A DNA stretch of 54,418 nucleotides from Elusimicrobiota bacterium (lineage in GTDB: Bacteria; Elusimicrobiota; Elusimicrobia; UBA1565; UBA9628): assembly GCA_016234805.1 (NCBI GenBank), contig JACRNU010000012.1, positions 1 through 54,418 on the forward strand. Reading direction: 5' to 3'. A program made the translations under genes and the position numbers. Shown here piece by piece: positions 8,794 through 15,084 of this stretch. The notes beneath the pieces are model-generated. The model saw nothing but the letters and a program-made list of their open reading frames with translations. It did no database searches and was not told the origin of the DNA. Every line of letters starts with the position of its first letter. Position 1 is the first letter of the stretch.

Positions 8794-9709
8794 GCTTGAT
8801 GGGCTCCAGGTCCCGGGCTCCGAATTCCTTCAGATGGAGATCGAACACCCCGCCGCACAAGCCCTGGACCGAACAGCGGCCGCAGACCGGCGGGTGGCTG
8901 CGCTTGCGCGTGGGCTTCAAGCTCGTGATCTCCTTCAAGCCGGGCTTGCCATGGACTCTGGCCCGCTCCACCGTGACCCGCGGGGACCAATGAAGGTCGT
9001 TGGAGACCTCGCGCTCGCTTCCGAGCACGCACGCGGGCAGGCCGAATATCCTGAAGGTCGCGCCTTTTTCCCGCGCTTGGCTCGCCAGGCGCGGGACCTT
9101 CATTTTCCACTTCCTGAAAGACACGGCGAGCCCGGCGTAATCCTTCGCTGCCCTGCCCTCAGGAGCCACCTGGGAGAGCAGGACATGCCGCACGGCCTTG
9201 ATGCCGAGGATGAGCCCCAGGATGTCCTCCAACCTGTCCCAGTTATGGGTGGTGACCACCGTGTTGGTCAGGAGGAAGAGCCCCTTCCGGCGGCCCGCGT
9301 TCCGGAAGGCTCCCATGAGCTTCTCGAACCCGCCCGGGCTGCGGGAAAGCCTGTCGTGCAGGGCCGCGGTGTCTCCGTGCACCGAAAGGCAGAGCTCATC
9401 GATGAGAGGCAGGGCGCGGGACGAGAAGCCTTCCTCGCTGAGCTTGCCTCCGTTGGAAGTGACATAGGTCTTATAGCCGAGGCCTTTGGCGGCCCGCAGC
9501 GCTCCGACGAGATCAGGCGCCAGGGTGGGTTCTCCGCCCGTGAAGGTGACATGGTCGAAGCCCTGCCTGCGCTTCTCGGCCAGGACCCGCGCCATCTCGG
9601 CAGCGGTCACGGGAGCTCCTTTCCAGCGGGCCAGGCGGTCCGCCTCGGAGCAGAACAGGCAGCTCTGGCCGCAGTCGTAGGAGACGTGGAATTCGAGCCT
9701 CCGGATCAT
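8786..9709 (-). CDS. Radical SAM protein
   Basis: 307 residues. CGQSCLFC (Cys13, 17, 20) is the SAM-cluster motif and TFTGGEPTLAP the GGE strand. A short C-terminal cysteine group, CGRCSVQGLCGG, may bind an auxiliary cluster. The ATG at 9709 overlaps the stop of the K2 gene by 4 bp, which settles the start even though the frame stays open upstream. It is the first of three consecutive radical SAM genes that share the layout of an N-terminal Cx3Cx2C and a short C-terminal cysteine knot. No catalytic assignment is possible from the sequence alone. Confidence 0.88.
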   Translation of the reverse strand: MIRRLEFHVSYDCGQSCLFCSEADRLARWKGAPVTAAEMARVLAEKRRQGFDHVTFTGGEPTLAPDLVGALRAAKGLGYKTYVTSNGGKLSEEGFSSRALPLIDELCLSVHGDTAALHDRLSRSPGGFEKLMGAFRNAGRRKGLFLLTNTVVTTHNWDRLEDILGLILGIKAVRHVLLSQVAPEGRAAKDYAGLAVSFRKWKMKVPRLASQAREKGATFRIFGLPACVLGSEREVSNDLHWSPRVTVERARVHGKPGLKEITSLKPTRKRSHPPVCGRCSVQGLCGGVFDLHLKEFGARDLEPIKHA

Positions 9710-11019
9710 CGATCCCTCGGAGAGGTCTTGCCCATGTAGCGTCCGCGGCGGAGCTCGTTGGCGGCGCGGCCCAGCAGGGAGAGCGCTCCGCGGAAGCCCA
9801 GGAAGGGCTCGTCCTTGAGGAAGTGGGTGTACGCGGATTGGAAGCCGAACTCCAGCCACGCGCCCTTCGCGCCCAAGGTGTACTTGAGGGCCATGGTGTT
9901 CGAGACCACCAGGTCGATGGCATCCTCGCGGCCCCAACCTGCCTCGACCTCGGAGGTCATGGGCTCGAAAGCGGTCTTGAGGTGAGCCAGGAGGGAATCC
10001 CGGACAACGGCGTCGAGATGGTGCGGCCCGCCGATGAGGAGCATGCTCCCCATCTTCCCGCCCAGATCCGAGATCTGCTCCACGAACCCGACGGCATACA
10101 TCGGGTCCCCGCAAAAGGAGAAGGTCCGTCCCTTGACGGCCTCAGCCGCGCCGCGGCGGAGGAGCTGGGAGGCGGACGCGGCCTCGGACTCGACGAAGGC
10201 CCGAGCGGCCTTCACGCGCTTCATCTCGCGGCCGAGCTGTTCGATGAACCGCCTGCTCGCCGGCAGGCCGAAGGGAAGCTCGGCTTCGATGAGCTTGACC
10301 TTGAGCCTGCGGGCCAGGACCCGGCCCGCCTGGCGGCCGTGCGGCAAAGACACCACTGCTTCGGCGTGCCGGGCCTCGCGCAGGGACTCGTAAGGCCCGC
10401 CCGACAGCCAGATGGAAGCCGCCTCCAGCCCCAATCCTCCCAGCATCCGCTCGAGCTCGGCCACGCTGCCCCGGTGGTCGCCTTCGTTGCGGTCCATGAG
10501 ATAGCCCACCACCGCGACCTTGCCGGGCCGGGGCGCCGCGCCCGAGAGGTCCATGCCCGAGGCCATGACCTCGAGCATGGCCGCGTACCCGTCGAGCCAG
10601 TCGCCGTACACGGCCGAGCGCCGCGGCAGGAGGAAAGCGGGCTTCTTGATGTCCACGCAGGCCTCGCGCAGGAGCCTCTCGTAGTCCGTGCCCGCGATGC
10701 TGCACATGGGCATGGAGCCCATGAAGAACACGCCGCAGCCGGGCCAGGCCGCGATCCTCTTCATGGACGCCATGATGCCTGCCTCGAAGTTCCCGGCGAT
10801 GGTGAACACGTTGACCCCGGTGTACTGGACCCGGTGGTCGCACCCGCAGGAGAGCAGGCTGCTGAAGAGGTCGTGGCGGCCGTGGATCTGTTCGGCCTTG
10901 GCGAACACGCAGCTCGGCCCGTCGCCGAGGAAGTAAGCGTCCGGGATGGCGTTCAAGGCCACATAGGTCCCCTGCAGGTAGGGGATGTTGAGCCGTACGC
11001 CGAGCTTGGCTTCAGGCAT
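9706..11019 (-). CDS. NifK-like nitrogenase-family component 1 subunit (K2)
   Basis: 437 residues, complete. Conserved K-like blocks are N-IPYLQGTYVALNAIPD, DGPSC (Cys37), MPMCSIAGTDY (Cys106), GDWLDGY, VGYLMDRNEGD, LPHGR, ELPFGL, CGDPMY and LEFGF. Cys37 and Cys106 are the two positions conserved with K1 and K3 and are the likely cluster ligands. The ATG (11019) lies 8 bp inside the end of the D gene, so D and K2 form a translationally coupled pair; the stop overlaps the following radical SAM gene. The separate NifH at 14185-15006 is the probable reductase for this set. Parts of this gene are nearly identical at the nucleotide level to K' (12762-13883), pointing to a recent duplication. Confidence 0.9.
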   Translation of the reverse strand: MPEAKLGVRLNIPYLQGTYVALNAIPDAYFLGDGPSCVFAKAEQIHGRHDLFSSLLSCGCDHRVQYTGVNVFTIAGNFEAGIMASMKRIAAWPGCGVFFMGSMPMCSIAGTDYERLLREACVDIKKPAFLLPRRSAVYGDWLDGYAAMLEVMASGMDLSGAAPRPGKVAVVGYLMDRNEGDHRGSVAELERMLGGLGLEAASIWLSGGPYESLREARHAEAVVSLPHGRQAGRVLARRLKVKLIEAELPFGLPASRRFIEQLGREMKRVKAARAFVESEAASASQLLRRGAAEAVKGRTFSFCGDPMYAVGFVEQISDLGGKMGSMLLIGGPHHLDAVVRDSLLAHLKTAFEPMTSEVEAGWGREDAIDLVVSNTMALKYTLGAKGAWLEFGFQSAYTHFLKDEPFLGFRGALSLLGRAANELRRGRYMGKTSPRDR

Positions 11020-12746
11020 GGATCCTCCGCGAAGGCTGCCGCAGGTGGGACGCGTAGCGCTGGTAGAAAGGCAGACTGCAGGCCCCAAGCAGGCTCTCGA
11101 ACGCGGCCAGCGCCCCGGCTGCTCCCATGTGGAAATCCCGGCTCGAGAACCGGGCCTTGCCGGACGAGCTGACGCGCCAGTCAAAGCAGATGTCGGAGTA
11201 AACGGCCTGAAAATCCCCCTTTTCAAGGAGCTCCTGGAGCTCCCAAGGACCGCGAAAAATATGGAGACGGGACGAGGGCGCTTCCTTCGGAACGGGAACT
11301 GTCCTGCCATGCGGGTCGTAGTATAAAAAGTCGAGCCCGAACCCCATCTCCGCGACCATGGTCGCCATGGGCGCGCCAAACCCGTAGCGCACCTGGAAGA
11401 GTCGCGGCAGGGTGGCTTCGGAGACCACGAACGCGACCCTCTTGGCCGAGGCCGAAGCCTTCATCCTCTCCCAGGCAGGCTCGATCTCACGCATGCGCCG
11501 GTCCCAGGCAGCCTTGAACTCCTTGGACCGGCCCGCGGCCTGGGCGATGCGCTCCAGGCAGGCCCTGGTGTTGGCCAGGCCGTAAGGCGCGGGAACATCC
11601 ACGATCCTGCGGCCGTGCGGCTCGAGCAGTTCCTTGAGCTTCACCGGATAGGAGGAGCGCTCGCAAAAGACCTGCGAGAGAGCGCCGGCCAGCCTTTCCA
11701 CTGACGGGAAGTCCATCATGGGGAAGACCGCGGCATGGACCTTGACCCCGATGCCCTCGAGGAACGGGGTGAGCTCCTCTTTCCGGTAGCGCTCGGGGAA
11801 GTGGAACAGGTTCACGGCCGATGGATCGGGCCGGCAGTCGAAGTAGCCGGGCCTCCCCAGGGTCCGGCGCAGGAACTCGCCGAAGTTGTCGAGGTTGTCG
11901 CGGTCCTTCTGGCTCCAGCTCACCGGCGTGCAGCCCGAGATCTTCTCGAGCCTGTGGGCTAGGCCGTTCAAGTCCTCGCCCATGACGATGGGGGTGCACA
12001 GATGGCAGACCACCAGATAGTGCCCGGCCGCGGTGAGCTCGCGGGCCTTGGCGATCACGGCATCGGCCTTCTCCGTGGTCCCGAGCACCATGTCCCTCTC
12101 GTCAAGCTCGACCGCGATGGCCGGGCTCTTGCGCGCCCCGATCTCGTCCTCCTTGTCATTGGGCCAGTCGAGGAAGGACCAGCGCCGGATGTTGAGCTCG
12201 GCCCGCGCGTAGAAGCACTCGAGGTCCGCGTACTCGAGGGTGATGGTCCTGTCGAACGTGCACTCCGGCACGCCGAGGAGCACCTCGAAATCCTGATCGG
12301 CGTAGAAATTCCTCCACCCGGCTTCCTGAAGCCCGAACGGCGCGCCCACGTAGGGGACCCTGAGGTCCTCCGTCTCCTGGTCCGGCCTGCGGCGCTCCAC
12401 GAAGGAATCCGCGTCCCCCTCGATGAGCCCCCGCCACGTCCAGGAAGCTCCCCTTCCCCAGCCTGCCGGAAAGAACGGCCAGGAGCTTGGCAATCGCCGG
12501 CCCCGACGGCCCCTCGGCGGAAAGCGCGATCCCGGCGTCCCCGGGCTCGAGGAACAGCACGAGCCTCCGGTCTCCGTTCTTCAAAGCCATGCGGCCGTTC
12601 CGCCGGCCCTGACAGCACGCGGCTTCCACGACCCAGCCCCCGGCCAGGCCGAGCAAACGGCCCAGGGCCGCCAGAGCCTTGGGGCCGGCGACCAGATGCC
12701 TCTCAGGAGAGGCAGGGTCCGTGAGCCAGGCCGCGTCTTCAGGCAT
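11012..12746 (-). CDS. NifD-like nitrogenase-family component 1 subunit, apparent +1 frameshift
   Basis: The uninterrupted frame 11012-12493 encodes the NifD-like body with LEC-FY and HLC-P-VMGED, the two cysteine motifs shared with the D domains of HD1 and HD2, and the family's C-terminal LPFYQRYA. The natural start appears to be the ATG at 12746 in another frame (MPEDAAWL...). That frame reads as good protein (ALGRLLGLAGGWVVEAA, RLVLFLEPGD) until a run of five C at 12428-12432. Reading four C instead joins the halves as DVAGLIEGD, giving about 577 residues. Unlike the other two D subunits, no NifH is fused; about 110 residues of unknown fold stand in its place. The start lies 15 bp after the K' stop and the end overlaps K2. 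Either a sequencing error, a recent mutation or programmed slippage explains the break. Confidence 0.75.
12428..12432 (-). other. Homopolymer C5 (G5 in gene sense) at the apparent frameshift of the NifD-like gene
   Basis: On the coding strand the run is GGGGG. With four G the upstream frame beginning at 12746 continues directly into the long NifD-like frame; with five it does not. The upstream frame has no stop before this point and its composition matches its neighbours. A homopolymer is the classic site both of indel errors and of slippage. Confidence 0.6.
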
Positions 12747-12761
12747 GGAAGCTCCTCATGC

Positions 12762-13883
12762 TCAGGCTTCTCCCGCCTTCAGGCAGAATCCCTTGGCCGT
12801 CTCCGTGGCTGCCTTGGACAAAAAGCCCAGGCAGCCCTGGAACCCGAGGCAAGGGTCCTCCAGCAGGCTGTGGGTCAGGCACGAAGGGTAGCCGAACTCG
12901 AGCCACCCGGTCGCGGGCTTGACCGCTTCCAACAACAGCGCGTTGGCCACGAGCAGGTCCACCCGGCCCCAGAACCCGGAGTCCCACATCCTGGCCGCCT
13001 CGGACCGGTCGGGAGCAAAGCGTGCTCCGGCCGTCTTTACCAAAGCAGTCCGCTCGGCCTTGGCCAGGTGATGAGGCCCCGCAGTCACGATCATCCCGGC
13101 CAAGGACCCGCCGAGCTCCGCGATGAGCTCGGCAAAAGCGGCCCCGTAATGCGGATCGCCCGCGAACGCGAACCTCCGGTTGAGGAACGCGTGCGGCACG
13201 CTCCACTCCAGCCTGGGGATGACCTCGTCGAGCTCTGCCTTGACGAACGCCCTGGCCTCGCTCTCCTTGCGGAGCTCCTTGCCTAGAAGCTCGATGAACC
13301 GGCGCGTCCGGTCCAGACCGAACGGAAGCTCGGCTTCGATGAGCCTGACCTTGAGCTTGCGGGCCAGGGCCGCGCCGGCCTTGCGGCCGTGAGGCAAAGA
13401 CACCACGGCTTCGGCGTGCCGGGCCTCGGACAGGGCCGCGCAAGGCTTTCCCGAGAGCCATAGGCAGGGCTTCTTGCCAGCCAGAGCAACGAGCATGCGC
13501 TCGAGCTCGAGCGCGTTGCCCAGCCCATCGCCTTCATTGCGGTCCATGAGATGTCCCACCAGGGCCACGCACCCCGCCCTGGGCTTGGCTCCGGAGAGGT
13601 CGAGGCCCTTGACCAGGGCCTCCAATGCCGCGTCATAGCCGTCGAGCCAGTCCGCGCCGTCGGAACCAGCCGCGTCCCGTCCTCCGGCCTCGAGGGACAC
13701 GGCTGTGATTCCGCGTCCCGGTTTGCGGGAAGACAGGGTCGAAGCAGCGTCGTGCCGCTCCAGGAAGCCGGCCGAGCCCTTGGCCAGGCCCGCCCCGGCT
13801 CCCTCGAACATGAGGTCCGGGACCGCGTTGGCTGCCAGGCGTACGCCTTCCCCGAAGGGGAGGTTCAAAGGTCTCTTGGTCAT
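12762..13883 (-). CDS. Shortened NifK-like paralogue (K') without the conserved cysteines
   Basis: 373 residues against about 437-445 for K2 and K3. It keeps N-LPFGEGVRLAANAVPDL, DWLDGYDAALEAL, VGHLMDRNEGD, LPHGRKAG, ELPFGL, GDPHY, LEFGYPS and the C-terminal LGFQGCLGFL. The stretch that in K2 spans DGPSC to MPMCSIAGTDY is replaced by a Gly/Ala-rich segment about 60 residues shorter, so both cluster cysteines are gone. The ATG at 13883 is chosen because it aligns with the other K starts and has a G-rich site upstream. The stop precedes the D start by 15 bp. Near-identical nucleotide patches with K2 show a recent origin by duplication. It may be a structural or regulatory pseudo-subunit, or a decaying copy; the intact frame and normal codon use favour function. 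Confidence 0.8.
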   Translation of the reverse strand: MTKRPLNLPFGEGVRLAANAVPDLMFEGAGAGLAKGSAGFLERHDAASTLSSRKPGRGITAVSLEAGGRDAAGSDGADWLDGYDAALEALVKGLDLSGAKPRAGCVALVGHLMDRNEGDGLGNALELERMLVALAGKKPCLWLSGKPCAALSEARHAEAVVSLPHGRKAGAALARKLKVRLIEAELPFGLDRTRRFIELLGKELRKESEARAFVKAELDEVIPRLEWSVPHAFLNRRFAFAGDPHYGAAFAELIAELGGSLAGMIVTAGPHHLAKAERTALVKTAGARFAPDRSEAARMWDSGFWGRVDLLVANALLLEAVKPATGWLEFGYPSCLTHSLLEDPCLGFQGCLGFLSKAATETAKGFCLKAGEA

Positions 13884-13932
13884 GGTTGCCCCCCACGGCG
13901 ATTGACGCAACCATTTCCTCGCTTAGGCTCGG

Positions 13933-14127
13933 TCATGGTCCGATCCTCTGGTAGCGCCTGCCCTTGGCTTTCTCGACCTCGTTCTTGAGGAAGAACCAGG
14001 CGGAATGCCCGCCCAGCCTGGCCCAGGGGTTGATCTTCCCCTGCCGGATCCAGGCATAAAGGGTGGGCCGGGTGATCCCCAGCGCTGCGCAGGTCTTGGG
14101 CGTAGTCAAAAGGTCGTCGGGCTTCAT
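13933..14127 (-). CDS. Small helix-turn-helix DNA-binding protein (MerR/excisionase-like)
   Basis: 64 residues. TPKTCAALGITRPTLYAWIRQGKI is the typical HTH_17/MerR-type recognition segment (residues 9-32), followed by a basic C-terminal tail KAKGRRYQR. It could regulate this cluster or be an orphan excisionase-like factor. It sits between the stand-alone NifH and the K' gene in the same direction. A TGTAAT box lies 6 bp before its ATG, the same arrangement as several leaderless genes in the window. No integrase is nearby, which argues against an excisionase role. Confidence 0.75.
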   Translation of the reverse strand: MKPDDLLTTPKTCAALGITRPTLYAWIRQGKINPWARLGGHSAWFFLKNEVEKAKGRRYQRIGP

Positions 14128-14133
14128 TGGGGG

Positions 14134-14139
14134 ATTACA
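14134..14139 (-). promoter_or_regulatory. -10-like box (TGTAAT) for the HTH gene
   Basis: On the minus strand TGTAAT is followed by exactly six bases and then the ATG of the HTH gene, which would place the transcript start at the ATG. The -35 match is weak (TTTATC at 17 bp). Confidence 0.4.
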
Positions 14140-14184
14140 GCATTTTTTGACAGGACGATAAAACTTTTCAGGTGAGGGACAGGA

Positions 14185-15006
14185 CTACCAGCCGCCGTAG
14201 AACTGCTTGTCGTTCATGGGCTTGGGGATGGGGCACTTCTCTTTCTTCACCGTCAGGATCTTCGCCGCGAGCGACCTGATGCTCTTGGCGAAAGCGCACT
14301 TGGGAGCGCGCTCCACCACGGTCCTGTCCCGGGCGAACTCAGCCTCGCGCACCGCAGGGTCGCGGGGAACATACTCTAAAATCCTGGTTCCGATGATCTT
14401 TGCGTATTTTTCGAGCTTTTTCCGGTCCGACTTGCCGTCCTTGAGGTTGGCCACCAAGCCTGCCAGGTACACGCCGTTGGACGCGTAGGTGCGCACCGAC
14501 TTGGCGATGTTGTTGGCCGCGTAGAGCGCCATGAGCTCCTCGGAGATCACGATCACGATCTTCTCCGCGAAGCCCTTGCGCAAGGGCGCGGCAAAGCCCC
14601 CGCAGACCACGTCACCCAGCACGTCGAAGACTCCGATGTCGTAGGAGCCCGCCTTCAGGATGTCGAGGTCCGCGAAAGCCTCGAGCATCATGGAGATGCC
14701 CCTGCCCGCGCACCCCACACCCGGCTCCGGGCCGCCGGCCTCGATGCAGTCGATGCCGAGCCTTCCCCGGACCAGCAGGTCCTTGGCGCCCAGGTTCTGC
14801 CGGTCGCGGATGCCGAAGACCCTGGAGTGCTTCTCCATGAAGGTCTCGATCATGTCCCCGTCCACCAGGCTCACGGTCGAGTCGTGCTTCGGGTCGCAGC
14901 CCACGTGGATGACCTTCCTGCCTTCGAGCGCGTAGACCGCGCTCAAGTTGGCCGCGACCGTGGACTTGCCGATGCCGCCCTTGCCGAAGATGACTATCTT
15001 TTCCAT
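14185..15006 (-). CDS. Stand-alone NifH-like reductase (nitrogenase iron protein family)
   Basis: 273 residues, the normal length for NifH/BchL/CfbC. P-loop GKGGIGKST (8-16), GCDPKHDSTV, Cys99 in GCAGRGIS and Cys135 in VCGGFAAPLR (4Fe-4S ligands), and DVLGDVV (switch II) are all intact. It would use ATP to deliver electrons one at a time to the D/K2 (and perhaps K') complex downstream. It is the first gene of the leftward run and has its own sigma-70-like promoter in the divergent region at 15.0 kb. It resembles the NifH portions of the two fusions (shared LVRGRLGIDCIEAGGPEPG) more than textbook NifH. True nitrogen fixation is unlikely because the accompanying nif genes are absent. Confidence 0.92.
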   Translation of the reverse strand: MEKIVIFGKGGIGKSTVAANLSAVYALEGRKVIHVGCDPKHDSTVSLVDGDMIETFMEKHSRVFGIRDRQNLGAKDLLVRGRLGIDCIEAGGPEPGVGCAGRGISMMLEAFADLDILKAGSYDIGVFDVLGDVVCGGFAAPLRKGFAEKIVIVISEELMALYAANNIAKSVRTYASNGVYLAGLVANLKDGKSDRKKLEKYAKIIGTRILEYVPRDPAVREAEFARDRTVVERAPKCAFAKSIRSLAAKILTVKKEKCPIPKPMNDKQFYGGW

Positions 15007-15021
15007 AAATGGCGTTGCTCA

Positions 15022-15051
15022 ATTCTAGCCTATTTCGAGAAACCGCGTCAG
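15022..15051 (-). promoter_or_regulatory. Promoter of the stand-alone NifH-like gene
   Basis: Minus strand: CTGACG (15051-15046), 18-bp spacer, TAGAAT (15027-15022), then 15 bases to the ATG at 15006. Each box has 4-5 matches to the sigma-70 consensus. Confidence 0.5.
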
Positions 15052-15054
15052 GAC

Positions 15055-15084
15055 TTGACACGCGGATTCCCCGGGATGCATAAT
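15055..15084 (+). promoter_or_regulatory. Promoter of the SGNH/TPR gene
   Basis: A perfect TTGACA (15055-15060), an 18-bp spacer and CATAAT (15079-15084). The -10 overlaps the most upstream ATG (15083), so transcription probably starts near 15091 and the true translation start may be further downstream, for example the in-frame TTG at 15110. It lies back to back with the promoter of the NifH-like gene. Confidence 0.6.

Noticed and set aside
12156-12746. A separate 196-residue gene upstream of the NifD-like frame
   Set aside because: Only its first 105 residues look like protein; after the C5 run it becomes Arg/Gly-rich shadow sequence, so it is the displaced 5' end of the NifD-like gene.
13912-13914. 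ATG at 13914 or TTG at 13910 as start of the K' gene
   Set aside because: The first is in another frame; the second adds residues that do not align with other K proteins, whereas ATG 13883 does.
1-15006. True nitrogen fixation (nif) operon
   Set aside because: No NifB, NifE, NifN or NifV is present, cysteines for P-cluster and FeMo-co are not recognisable, and the H proteins are fused or divergent.
1-15006. Chlorophyll biosynthesis (bchLNB or bchXYZ)
   Set aside because: No other bch genes are in view and the subunit fusions and cysteine set do not match DPOR or COR.
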